DNA from: Streptomyces sp. T12
Lineage (GTDB): Bacteria > Actinomycetota > Actinomycetes > Streptomycetales > Streptomycetaceae
DNA: 64,000 nt
Direction: 5' to 3'
Assembly: GCF_028736035.1 (NCBI RefSeq)
Contig: NZ_CP117866.1
Location: forward strand, 8,969,001 to 9,033,000
Numbering within the stretch: the stretch's first letter is position 1; each line of letters opens with the position of its first letter. The position numbers and the translations under genes are program-made. This document shows positions 15,577 through 23,642 of this stretch, in pieces. The notes beneath the pieces are model-generated. The model was not told the origin of the DNA, made no database searches, and worked only from the letters and a program-made list of their open reading frames with translations.

Positions 15577-16656
15577 ATGCGAATGACCGGAAGACCCCAC
15601 CTGTTGACGGGAAGACCCCACCCCGGGCCACGGGCCCGCCGAGCCCTCATGCCCCTTGCTCTGGCCCTCGCGTTGCTGACGGGTGCCTGCGGCGGCGGGG
15701 GTGGCGGCTCCTCGACGGCGGACGCGTCACCCGCCTCCGCGGGCGAACGCGCGGCCGCTGCCGAGAAGCAGCTCGCGAAGAACACCCTCGTCCCCCTCGA
15801 AGGCGAGCCGCCGACTCCGAAGTTGCCGGTCACCGTCGACTCCTCCGACGGGCGTGAGGTGAAGGTGAAGGACGCCTCGCGCATCCTGCCGCTCAACGGG
15901 GGTGTCGCGGAGATCGTGTTCACGTTGGGTCTCGGTGACCGTGTCGTCGGCCGCGACATCACCGCCACCTTCGCGGAGGCGAAGAAACTCCCGCAGGTCA
16001 CCAAGGCGCACGACGTGAGCGCGGAGAGCGTGCTCTCGCTGCGGCCGACGGTCGTGCTGGCCGACACCGACACCGGCCCCTCGGAGGCCATCGACCAGAT
16101 CCGCGATGCCGGCGTCCCCGTCGTCGTACTCGATCCGGCCACCGAACTCGCCGACGTCCCCAGGCGCACCACCCGCATCGCCGAGGCGCTCGGTGTCCCC
16201 GACGCGGGCAAGGCTCTCAACGAGCGCATGAGCGACGAACTCGCCGCGGCCCGCGCCGCCGTGCCCAAGGGCGGCAAGCCCAGGGTCGCCTTCCTGTACA
16301 TGCGCGGCAGCGCGGCCGTCTATCTGATCGGCGGCAAGGGCTCGGGCGCCGACTCGCTGATCGAGGCTGCGGGGGCGGTGGACGCGGGCAAGGAGGCCGG
16401 GCTGGACAAGCCGTTCACGCCGATCACGAGTGAGGCCCTGGTGCGGGCGCGGCCGGATGTGATCCTGATGATGACCAAGGGGCTGGAGTCGGTCGGCGGC
16501 ATCGACGGGCTGGTCGACATACCCGGGATCGGTCAGACGCCGGCGGGGATGGACCGGCGGGTGGTGGACCTGGAGGACGGGGTGTTGCTGGGGTATGGGC
16601 CGCGGATGCCGTTGGTGATCGACATCCTGGTGGATCGCATACATCGGGCCGCCTGA
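15577..16656 (+). CDS. Heme/iron ABC transporter substrate-binding lipoprotein (HmuT-like)
   Basis: A 359-residue protein with a lipoprotein signal (hydrophobic stretch then LLTGAC, cysteine near residue 34). The mature part has the periplasmic-binding-protein class III pattern of heme and siderophore receptors: RILPLNGGVAEIVFTLGLGD, SVLSLRPTVVLADTDTG, VAFLYMRG and ARPDVILMMTKGLESVGG. The HmuT/PhuT group binds heme and delivers it to an FecCD-type permease. GGAGG lies 8 bp before the ATG at 15577. It diverges from the iron-box surface genes. Oddly, the permease and ATPase genes that normally follow are missing; instead a dehydrogenase remnant follows directly, so the protein may serve a transporter encoded elsewhere or be an orphan. 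Confidence 0.85.
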   Translation: MRMTGRPHLLTGRPHPGPRARRALMPLALALALLTGACGGGGGGSSTADASPASAGERAAAAEKQLAKNTLVPLEGEPPTPKLPVTVDSSDGREVKVKDASRILPLNGGVAEIVFTLGLGDRVVGRDITATFAEAKKLPQVTKAHDVSAESVLSLRPTVVLADTDTGPSEAIDQIRDAGVPVVVLDPATELADVPRRTTRIAEALGVPDAGKALNERMSDELAAARAAVPKGGKPRVAFLYMRGSAAVYLIGGKGSGADSLIEAAGAVDAGKEAGLDKPFTPITSEALVRARPDVILMMTKGLESVGGIDGLVDIPGIGQTPAGMDRRVVDLEDGVLLGYGPRMPLVIDILVDRIHRAA

Positions 16657-16714
16657 GGTCAACGCCCGTCCGGGACAGGGAAGTTCACAGTTGCAGCAGC
16701 TGGCGACTCCGTGG

Positions 16715-16975
16715 CCCCCTCGCGCAGGCGACGGTCCGGACCCCTACACCAAGGACGTCCAGGTCATGGGCATCCGCAACGCGCTCGCCTACCCCGGCGA
16801 CCCCCTCAGCCGCACCGCCTCGGCCCACAAGGTCCTGGACGCGGGCGCGGGGCCGTTGATCGCCTCAGGTACGCCGGTCTCCGGGCTGTACGCCGTCGGA
16901 GAGGTCGCCGGCTTCGGCGGAGGCGGCGTCCACGGCTACCGCTCACTGGAGGGGCGTGGAGCGGCGTACGGCGTC
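16715..16975 (+). pseudogene. Remnant of an FAD-binding dehydrogenase (3-ketosteroid dehydrogenase/fumarate reductase-like)
   Basis: The plus strand encodes DPYTKDVQVMGIRNALAYPG, then AGPLIASGTPVSGLYAVGEV and VAGFGGGGVHGYRSLEG. These are two conserved C-terminal segments of FAD-binding dehydrogenases, in which GLYAAGEVAGFGGGGVHGY forms part of the FAD site. The stretch of about 20 residues that normally lies between GPLIA and the GLYA motif is deleted, the N-terminal three quarters of the enzyme is absent, and nothing recognisable follows SLEG. There is no start context. It is a decayed fragment, probably left by the deletion that removed the rest of the neighbouring transporter operon. Confidence 0.7.
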
Positions 16976-17171
16976 GGTGGCGCCGACGGCCGCGGGGGCC
17001 AGGTGCGCACGACCAGTACGGCGTCTGTCGGCCGAGGGTCCGTCCCGTCCCGTACGGCCTGCGGCACGCGCGCGTGGAGGTCGTCGGGCCGGGTCCCACC
17101 GTCCAGTACGGCGGCCGGCTCCGCCCACCGTGACAGCTCGGCGAATGCTGCCGGCATCTCGACGGCGATGC
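16976..17171. other. Gene-poor stretch between dehydrogenase remnant and permease
   Basis: About 200 bp. The minus strand can be read as FAELSRWAEPAAVLDGGTR with similar composition on either side, which looks like former coding sequence, but I recognise no family, start or ribosome-binding site. Confidence 0.3.
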
Positions 17172-18710
17172 TCAGCGCACGTCGGGTCCGCTTCCTGATT
17201 CCCCGCCACTTCCCGACGTCTCGCCGTCGACGAGGGCGGGGTCGACCACACCGGGGCGTTCCGACCAGAACGCGGGAGCCACCAGCCGCCACACGAGCAT
17301 GAGGACCACGCCCGTGGCGGTGATGCCGATGCCGATGACGAGCGGGGGGCCGAGCCCGAACCACGAGTCGCCGCTGTAGGAGTTGGCGGGGTCGGACATG
17401 TCGATGACCGACTCCACCAGCAGCCATGCCAGCAGCCCGGCGCCGACTAGCGGGCCGAGGCCGATGAGGACGAAGTGGCGGACGCTTGTGGTCAGTTGGC
17501 GGCGGTAGTACACGGCGCAGGCGACACCGGTGAGCGCGTAGTAGAACGCGATCAGCAGCGAGAGCGCGGTGAGCGAGTCGAACAGCGCGTTGGCGCTGAT
17601 CTCGTTGACGACGAGGTACCAGGCGATGGCGATGGCGGCGACCCACCACGTGCTCACGTCGGGTGTGCGCAGTCGCGGATGGATCCGGGCGAAATGCTTG
17701 GGCAGCGCATGACGGCGTGCCATGGACAGTGCCGTGCGGGACGCCGGGATGATCGTCGTCTGTGTCGACGCCAGCGCGGACGTGGAGACCGCGAGCAGGA
17801 CCACCCAGTCCCAGCCGCCCATGGCCTCTTCGGCGAGCAGGGCGAAGATGAACTCCTCCTCCGCTGCGTTCTCGGCCAGATAGGCCGTTCCGGCGTAGGC
17901 GACCACCGCGAAACCCACCGCCACGTAGGTCACCAGCAAAATGACCGTCGACCACACGGCCGCCCTGCCGGGAGCGGTGGCGGAGTCCTCGGTCTCCTCG
18001 GTGAGATTGACCGCCGACTCCCAGCCCCAGTAGATGAACACGCCCAGCAGCAGGGCCCCCGTCAGCGCGGCACCTCCGGCTCCGAAGGGGTCCAGCCAGC
18101 GGAGCGACGGTTCGATGGAGTCGAGCGTGCCGGTGTCGGCGTAGACCCGGTACAGCGCCACCACGGCGAAGGCGAGCAGGCAGACGACCTGGGCGATGAT
18201 CAGGGCGTTCTGCACTTTGGCCGACACCTCGGTGCCGATGACGCAGACGGCTGTCATCAGCAGGATGAGCAGCACCGTGAGCAGTCGGCGTACGGCGTCG
18301 TTGTCGGCCCAGCTGTCGAGGCCGAAGGCGATCAGGGCGAAGGTCACGGCGACATCCGCCAACGACCCGACGACCAGCACCCCGGTCATCGTGATGGCCC
18401 AGCCGCCGAGCCACCCGGCCCACGGCCCCATGGCCCGGGTGACCCAGGAGAAGGTGGTGCCGCAGTCCTGGTCGGCCTTGTTGAGGTAGTAGAAGGCCGA
18501 GGCGATCAGCAGCATGGGCACGAACGACGCGAGCATCACGCCGGGGGCGTAGATCCCCACCAGTGGCACGACCGGGCCGATGACCGCCGCGACCGAGTAC
18601 GCCGGGGAGGTGGAGTTGAGCCCGATGACGAGCGCGTCGACGAACCCGATCGCGTTGGATTTCAAGCCGGCGGACGGCGGTGGGCCCGCCTCCTTGATGT
18701 CGTCGGCCAT
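17172..18710 (-). CDS. APC-superfamily amino-acid permease
   Basis: A 512-residue integral membrane protein with about 12 helices. The start of helix 1 carries the APC signature GLNSTSPAYSVAAVIGPVVP (unwound glycine/serine region for substrate binding), and the conserved GWESAVNLTEETEDS in the helix 6 region and TSALASTQTTIIPASR in helix 8 are typical of the amino-acid/polyamine/organocation transporters near the YjeH/GadC-like branch. It likely imports or exchanges an amino acid or amine; the substrate is not predictable. The C-terminal tail is Gly/Ser rich. Transcribed alone; the upstream 105 bp before 18816 should hold its promoter. Confidence 0.88.
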   Translation of the reverse strand: MADDIKEAGPPPSAGLKSNAIGFVDALVIGLNSTSPAYSVAAVIGPVVPLVGIYAPGVMLASFVPMLLIASAFYYLNKADQDCGTTFSWVTRAMGPWAGWLGGWAITMTGVLVVGSLADVAVTFALIAFGLDSWADNDAVRRLLTVLLILLMTAVCVIGTEVSAKVQNALIIAQVVCLLAFAVVALYRVYADTGTLDSIEPSLRWLDPFGAGGAALTGALLLGVFIYWGWESAVNLTEETEDSATAPGRAAVWSTVILLVTYVAVGFAVVAYAGTAYLAENAAEEEFIFALLAEEAMGGWDWVVLLAVSTSALASTQTTIIPASRTALSMARRHALPKHFARIHPRLRTPDVSTWWVAAIAIAWYLVVNEISANALFDSLTALSLLIAFYYALTGVACAVYYRRQLTTSVRHFVLIGLGPLVGAGLLAWLLVESVIDMSDPANSYSGDSWFGLGPPLVIGIGITATGVVLMLVWRLVAPAFWSERPGVVDPALVDGETSGSGGESGSGPDVR

Positions 18711-18815
18711 GTGCCTTCACTCCCTGTCGTACGTGAATCCATACAACAGGGAGGTAGGGGACATTCAGGTCATTGATGCCTCTGCTGCGTCCATGTTCAC
18801 CAAGGTGCTGCAGGG

Positions 18816-19616
18816 CTAGGCGAATCCGCCGTTGCTCATCAGGAGTTGGCCGTTGATCCACTGGCCCTGTGGCGAGCAGAGGAAGTCGACGAGGTGGGCG
18901 GTGTCCTGCGGGGTTCCGAGGCGGCCCGGCGGCGTCTGGCGGAGCACGAACGCGCGCCCTTCGTCGGTCATCCAGCCGGTGTCCACCGGCCCCGGGTTGA
19001 TCACGTTGGCGGTGACGCCGAGGTCGGCGAATTCATGTGCGGCGGCCAGGGTGATCCGGTCCAGGGCGCCCTTGCTGGCGCCGTAGGGGAGGTTGCCCAC
19101 GGTGTGGTCGCTGGTGAGGCTGATGATCCGGCCGCTGCCCGGGGCGGCGGCGAACCGCCGGCCGTACTCGCGGATCAGCAGCCAGGTGGCGCGCGCATTG
19201 ACCGTGAAGTGCCGGTCGAAGCTTTCGACGGTGGTGTCGAGCAGGCCGGAGGCGACCGACTCGCAGTGGCACATCACCAGGGCGGTGACGCTGCCCATGC
19301 TGCGTTCGACCTCGTCGAAGACGCGGGCCGGAGCGTCCGGGTCGGCAAGGTCCGCCTCGATGGCCGTGGTGGCGGCGCCGTGTTCCGTGAGGGCGTCGGT
19401 GATCGCACCGGTCGCGCCGGGTTCGGGGCCCCAGGTCATGCGCTCGTCGTAGGGAGCCCAGTAGGTGAAGGCGATGTCCCAACCGGAGGCGGACAGCCGG
19501 CGGGCGATGCCCGCGCCGATGCCGACGGTGCGCCCCACGCCGGTGATCAGGGCGAGCGGGCGGGCCGACGGTCGGTCCTGACCGGTGGCGGAGTGTCCTT
19601 GGCTGTTGTTCGTCAT
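18816..19616 (-). CDS. SDR family NAD(P)-dependent oxidoreductase
   Basis: A 266-residue short-chain dehydrogenase starting MTNNSQGHSATGQDR. The cofactor motif appears as TGVGRTVGIGAGIA, a variant of TGxxxGxG; the catalytic tyrosine is replaced by the arrangement LPYGASKGALDR (Y-x3-K), with a SLTSDH serine region before it, and the PGPVDTGWM segment follows, as in 3-oxoacyl-ACP reductase-like SDRs. A longer in-frame extension upstream lacks SDR character, so the ATG at 19616 is preferred. Substrate unknown. The gene diverges from the phosphotransferase gene at 19717. Confidence 0.87.
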   Translation of the reverse strand: MTNNSQGHSATGQDRPSARPLALITGVGRTVGIGAGIARRLSASGWDIAFTYWAPYDERMTWGPEPGATGAITDALTEHGAATTAIEADLADPDAPARVFDEVERSMGSVTALVMCHCESVASGLLDTTVESFDRHFTVNARATWLLIREYGRRFAAAPGSGRIISLTSDHTVGNLPYGASKGALDRITLAAAHEFADLGVTANVINPGPVDTGWMTDEGRAFVLRQTPPGRLGTPQDTAHLVDFLCSPQGQWINGQLLMSNGGFA

Positions 19617-19716
19617 CACGGTCCGAGATCGTCCATGACCGACAGCTGCTGGGCAACTACCTTTTCTGCTACTGGAGTTGGCTGCGCGGCCCGGCGGCCC
19701 TGGGTATGGTGCCCCG

Positions 19717-20499
19717 GTGGAAGATCGCGAACTGTTGGCCGGCGGAGTGAACCAGGTCGTCCGAGAAGGGGATCGAGTCAGACGTCCCGCGGGTCCGTGG
19801 AGCGCCACCGTGCAGCGGTTCCTGGCTCATCTGGCCGAGGTGGGGTTCACCGGTGCGCCGCGACCCTGCGGGCTGAGCGAGGACGGCGAAGAGGAGGTCG
19901 TCGAGTTCCTGCCCGGCGAGGTGGGGCACGATTTCGGCGCACCGCAGGTGCGCAGTGACGCGTCGTTGGTCGCCGCGGCGCGCCTGCTGCGCGCTCTGCA
20001 CGATGCCTCGGTGAGCTTCGTGCGACAGCCGGGTGACGGGTGGCTGTTCCCGGCGCGCGAACCGGCGGAAGTGATCTTGCATGGCGACGCGGCCACGTAC
20101 AACACGGTGTTCCGGGATCAACTTCCGGTCGCCTTCTTCGACTTCGACACCGCTCACCCCGGCCCCCGCCTGTGGGACGCGGTCTACACCGCGTACCGCT
20201 TCGTGCCCCTGTACGCGCCGGACGAGGTCGAGCTCACGCTGCCGGTCCCCGAAGCCCGCCGTCGGCTGACGCTCTTCGCCGACGCGTACGGCTTGTCGGA
20301 CGAGGAGCGGGCCGCGTTCCCGGCCGTCGCGGCGGCGCGCCTGCGAGCGCTGGTGGAGTGGATGTACGCCGAGGCGGCAGCAGGTAATCCGGCCTTCGCG
20401 AGGCACGTCGCCGACGGCCACGACCGCCGGTATCTGACCGACGCCCACTGGATCGAGAGCACCTTCGGACCGGGCACCGACGGGAGTACGCAGCCATAA
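19717..20499 (+). CDS. Aminoglycoside phosphotransferase (APH)-like kinase
   Basis: A 260-residue protein with the APH/choline-kinase fold. The catalytic loop is HGDAATYNTVF (HGDxxxxN) near residue 125 and the metal-binding DFG-like motif is FFDFDTAHPGP. The N-lobe starts LAGGVNQVVREGDRVRRP with a glycine-rich stretch. Members phosphorylate aminoglycosides, macrolides, homoserine or choline-like alcohols; without a resistance-type context, drug resistance cannot be claimed. The start is uncertain: GTG 19717 is chosen, but TTG 19678 is in frame and neither has a strong ribosome-binding site. It ends 7 bp before the MOSC gene, so the two are probably co-transcribed. Confidence 0.83.
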   Translation: MEDRELLAGGVNQVVREGDRVRRPAGPWSATVQRFLAHLAEVGFTGAPRPCGLSEDGEEEVVEFLPGEVGHDFGAPQVRSDASLVAAARLLRALHDASVSFVRQPGDGWLFPAREPAEVILHGDAATYNTVFRDQLPVAFFDFDTAHPGPRLWDAVYTAYRFVPLYAPDEVELTLPVPEARRRLTLFADAYGLSDEERAAFPAVAAARLRALVEWMYAEAAAGNPAFARHVADGHDRRYLTDAHWIESTFGPGTDGSTQP

Positions 20500-20506
20500 T
20501 CGATCT

Positions 20507-21394
20507 ATGGGGACTGTGACGGCGTTGCACCGGTATCCGGTGAAGTCGATGCTGGGGGAGGCCGTGACCGCCGTGTCGGTCACGGAACGCGGAATGTCCG
20601 GCGACCGGATGTACGCCGTGCTCGACGAGACGCGCGCCGTGGGCAGCGCCAAGCATCCGCGCAAGTGGGGGGCGTTGCTGCGCTGCCGGAGCCGCCTGGA
20701 CGATTCCGGCGTGGTCCGGGTCGTGCTGCCGGACGGCACTGCCCTTCCGGTGGAGGATCCTGATCTGGACGTACGGCTGTCCGAGCTGCTGGGCCGCCAG
20801 GTGTTCGTGTCGGCCGACGTGCCGGAGCAGGGCAGGCTCGAGCGCGCTGTGCCGGAGTACGAAGGCGGTGTCCCGGAGGCTGTGCGGGAGGCGGCCTCCG
20901 TCGATGCCACAGGGCAGAGCATCACGACGGGCAGCGTCGCCCCCGGCACCTTCTTCGACTTCGGGCAGGTCCATCTCGTCACCACGGCGGCCCTGGCCCG
21001 CATGCGAACCGTGTATCCCGCCGGGGACTACGACGCGCGCCGCTTCCGGCCCAACCTGGTCGTGGACACCAACGAGGGACCGGGCTTCCCGGAAGACGCC
21101 TGGCCGGGATCGTGCCTGCGTGTGGGCGAGGCGCTTTTCCGGGTCGTGGTGCCCACACCTCGCTGCGTGGTCCCCACCCTCGGCCATGACGAACTGCCGC
21201 CGGATCCCGGCATCATGCGCGCGGTTGCCCGGGAGCACCGCATACCGGTGTTCGATCTGGGGCGGCTCTCCTGCCTCGGCGTGTACCTGGAGGTGCTGGA
21301 GGCAGGGACGGTGCGGGTGGGCGACGTGGTCACGTTGACCCGCCCCCGACCGCCCCGTGGCGACCTCGTAGGCAGTTCCCCGGCCGACGCGTAA
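20507..21394 (+). CDS. MOSC domain-containing protein (YiiM/mARC-like)
   Basis: A 295-residue protein with the MOSC N-terminal beta-barrel (MGTVTALHRYPVKSMLGE) and MOSC domain (RPNLVVDTNEGPGFPEDAW, then VVVPTPRCVVPTLGHDELPP containing the conserved cysteine CV). MOSC proteins handle sulfur carried by the molybdenum cofactor, and the mARC/YcbX branch reduces N-hydroxylated substrates. It starts 7 bp after the APH-like kinase stop and is probably in the same transcript. No Moco biosynthesis genes are nearby. Confidence 0.86.
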   Translation: MGTVTALHRYPVKSMLGEAVTAVSVTERGMSGDRMYAVLDETRAVGSAKHPRKWGALLRCRSRLDDSGVVRVVLPDGTALPVEDPDLDVRLSELLGRQVFVSADVPEQGRLERAVPEYEGGVPEAVREAASVDATGQSITTGSVAPGTFFDFGQVHLVTTAALARMRTVYPAGDYDARRFRPNLVVDTNEGPGFPEDAWPGSCLRVGEALFRVVVPTPRCVVPTLGHDELPPDPGIMRAVAREHRIPVFDLGRLSCLGVYLEVLEAGTVRVGDVVTLTRPRPPRGDLVGSSPADA

Positions 21395-21405
21395 CGTGAA
21401 GGAGC

Positions 21406-21498
21406 ATGAAGATCCCCGTCACCGCCGCGTGCCGGCGCACACTGCTGTCACCAGCCGGACGACAAGCCTGTGAGCAGCGAGGGGACGGGCCCGCGTGA
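21406..21498 (+). CDS. Possible 30-codon leader ORF coupled to the M55 peptidase gene
   Basis: An ATG at 21406 opens a 30-residue frame (MKIPVTAACRRTLL..) ending in a TGA that overlaps the GTG start of the M55 gene as GTGA. AAGGAG is present but only one base from the ATG, which is too close for efficient initiation. The exact GTGA overlap, matching the style of the operon's later junctions, is what makes it worth listing; it may couple translation of the first peptidase gene or be chance. Confidence 0.35.
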   Translation: MKIPVTAACRRTLLSPAGRQACEQRGDGPA

Positions 21499-22328
21499 AA
21501 ATTCTCATCAGCGCCGACATGGAGGGCGCCACCGGCGTGACCTGGCCGGCCGACGTGCTGCCCGGGACGCCGCAGTGGGAGCGGTGCCGGGGGATGTTCA
21601 CCTCGGACGTCAATGCCGCGGTGCTGGGATTCTTCGAGGGCGGCGCCGACGAGGTCGTCATCAACGAGGCCCACTGGACCATGCGCAATCTGCTGCTCGA
21701 ACGGCTCGACGAGCGGGCCGAGATGCTCACCGGCCGGCACAAGGCGCTGTCCATGGTCGAGGGCGTGCAGCACGGCGACGTGGACGGCATCGCCTTCGTC
21801 GGCTACCACGCGGGCGCCGGCATGGAGGGCGTCCTCGCGCACACCTACCTCGCCAACTCCATCACCGGGGTGTGGCTGAACGACGTACGAGCGAGCGAGG
21901 GGCTGCTGAACGCGCACGTCGTCGCCGAGTACGGCGTGCCCGTCGTGCTCGTCACCGGCGACGACGTGGCCTGCGAGGACGCGCTCGGGTACGCGCCCGA
22001 GGCGCTGAAGGTCGCCGTCAAGGACCATGTCTCGCGGTACGCGGCCGTGTGCCGTACGCCGGCCAGGACCGCCGCCGACATCCGGGCCGCCGCCAAGGAG
22101 GCGGCCGCGCTGGCGGGCCGTCAGGAGCCGGTGAGCGACGGACCGTTCACCGTCGCCGTCGAGTTCGACGCCGAGCATCTCGCGATGGCCGCCACCGTCG
22201 TCCCCGGTGTCGAACGGATCGGCGAGCGAAAGGTGGCGTACACCAGCGAGCGCATGTACGAGGGAATCCGTACCTTCAAGGCAGTGACCACGATCGCCTC
22301 GGCCGCGGTGGAGGAGCAGTATGGCTGA
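21495..22328 (+). CDS. M55 family metallopeptidase (D-aminopeptidase, DppA-like)
   Basis: A 277-residue protein beginning MKILISADMEGATGV. Asp8 and Glu10 coincide with the zinc ligands of the archetype DppA, and further histidines occur in GYHAGAGMEGVLAHTY, consistent with the family's binuclear zinc site and catalytic histidine. DppA is a self-compartmentalising decameric cytosolic enzyme cleaving N-terminal D-amino acids from di- and tripeptides. Here it is the first gene of a four-peptidase operon, and its stop overlaps the M20 start by 8 bp. This context suggests breakdown of D-amino-acid-containing peptides such as peptidoglycan stem fragments (inference). Confidence 0.9.
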   Translation: MKILISADMEGATGVTWPADVLPGTPQWERCRGMFTSDVNAAVLGFFEGGADEVVINEAHWTMRNLLLERLDERAEMLTGRHKALSMVEGVQHGDVDGIAFVGYHAGAGMEGVLAHTYLANSITGVWLNDVRASEGLLNAHVVAEYGVPVVLVTGDDVACEDALGYAPEALKVAVKDHVSRYAAVCRTPARTAADIRAAAKEAAALAGRQEPVSDGPFTVAVEFDAEHLAMAATVVPGVERIGERKVAYTSERMYEGIRTFKAVTTIASAAVEEQYG

Positions 22329-23625
22329 CCAGCAGGCACTGGAGGAGGTCGTGACGTTCACCTCCGACCTCATCCGCATCGACACGACCAACCGTGGCGG
22401 CGGCGACTGCCAGGAGCGCCCCGCCGCCGAGTACGCCGCCGCGCGGCTCGCCGAGGCGGGCCTGGAGCCCACCCTGGTGGAGCGCACCGAGGGCCGTACG
22501 AACGTCGTCGCCCGCATCGAGGGCACCGACCCGTCGGCCGACGCGCTGCTCGTGCACGGTCATCTCGACGTGGTGCCCGCGCAGGCCGCCGAGTGGAGCG
22601 TGCACCCCTTCTCCGGGGAGATCCGCGACGGGGTGGTGTGGGGGCGGGGCGCGGTCGACATGAAGAACATGGACGCGATGATCCTGGCCGTCGTCCGGGC
22701 CTGGGCCCGGGAGGGCGTACGGCCCCGGCGGGACGTCGTGATCGCGTTCACCGCCGACGAGGAGGCGAGCGCCGAAGACGGCTCCGGATTCCTCGCCGAC
22801 CGGCATGCGGGGCTCTTCGAGGGCTGCACCGAGGGCATCGGCGAGGCCGGCGCGTTCACCGTCCATGACGGAGGCGGGCGGCAGATCTACCCCATCGCGG
22901 CGGGGGAGCGCGGCACCGGCTGGGTCAAGCTCACCGCACGCGGGAGGGCCGCGCACGGCTCCCGGCCCAACCGGGAGAACGCGGTGACCCGCCTCGCTGC
23001 CGCCGTGACCCGCATCGGCGCCCACGAGTGGCCGCTGCGGCTGACCCCGACGGTCCGCGCCGCCCTCACCGAACTCGCCGCGCTGTACGGCCTGGAGGCC
23101 GACCTGGACGACGTGGACGGCCTGCTGGAGAAGCTGGGCCCGGTGGCCAGGCTCGTCGAGGCGACCGTCCGCAACAGCGCCAACCCGACGATGCTGGAAG
23201 CCGGTTACAAGGTCAACGTGATCCCGGGGGAGGCCGTGGCCTACGTCGACGGCCGGTATCTTCCCGGCGTCGAGGACGAGTTCCGTGCCACCCTCGACGA
23301 GCTCACCGGCCCCGACGTGGAGTGGGAGTTCCACCACCGCGAGGTGGCCCTCCAGTCGCCGGTGGACTCGCCGACATACGCCCGTATGCGTGCCGCCGTA
23401 GCGGAGTTCGCGCCCGAGGGGCACGTGGTGCCGTACTGCATGCCCGGCGGCACGGACGCCAAGCAGTTCTCGCGGCTCGGCATCACCGGCTACGGCTTCT
23501 CCCCGTTGAAGCTGCCGGACGGCTACGACTACGGGGCCATGTTCCACGGCGTCGACGAGCGCGTGCCGGTCGAGGCGCTGCACTTCGGCGTCCGGGTACT
23601 CGACCGCTTTCTGCGGACGGCGTAG
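22321..23625 (+). CDS. M20/M25/M40 family metallopeptidase
   Basis: A 434-residue zinc peptidase. Metal and catalytic residues are visible as HGHLDVVPA (H-x-D, about residue 81), WGRGAVDMKNMDA (bridging Asp), TADEEASAEDG (catalytic and ligand Glu pair) and a C-terminal MFHGVDERV histidine. The dimerisation lid domain lies in the middle (about 195-330). Family members include ArgE/DapE-like deacylases and carboxypeptidases/dipeptidases. It begins inside the end of the M55 gene and ends 17 bp before the S9 peptidase, indicating coordinated expression. The precise substrate is unknown; dipeptides released by the neighbouring peptidases are plausible. Confidence 0.9.
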   Translation: MADQQALEEVVTFTSDLIRIDTTNRGGGDCQERPAAEYAAARLAEAGLEPTLVERTEGRTNVVARIEGTDPSADALLVHGHLDVVPAQAAEWSVHPFSGEIRDGVVWGRGAVDMKNMDAMILAVVRAWAREGVRPRRDVVIAFTADEEASAEDGSGFLADRHAGLFEGCTEGIGEAGAFTVHDGGGRQIYPIAAGERGTGWVKLTARGRAAHGSRPNRENAVTRLAAAVTRIGAHEWPLRLTPTVRAALTELAALYGLEADLDDVDGLLEKLGPVARLVEATVRNSANPTMLEAGYKVNVIPGEAVAYVDGRYLPGVEDEFRATLDELTGPDVEWEFHHREVALQSPVDSPTYARMRAAVAEFAPEGHVVPYCMPGGTDAKQFSRLGITGYGFSPLKLPDGYDYGAMFHGVDERVPVEALHFGVRVLDRFLRTA

Positions 23626-23642
23626 GGGAGTTGAGGGAGACA

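Noticed and set aside
10358..16656. Siderophore or specialised-metabolite cluster at the iron-regulated locus
   Set aside because: No NRPS, NIS synthetase, PKS or export genes are present; the locus contains only surface and binding proteins.
16936..18861. Long minus-strand frame covering the permease gene in another frame
   Set aside because: The permease frame has clear membrane helices and family motifs; the alternative is an R/H/P-rich shadow.
19717..20499. Claim that the APH-like kinase confers aminoglycoside resistance
   Set aside because: The fold is right, but many members act on other alcohols and nothing nearby supports resistance.
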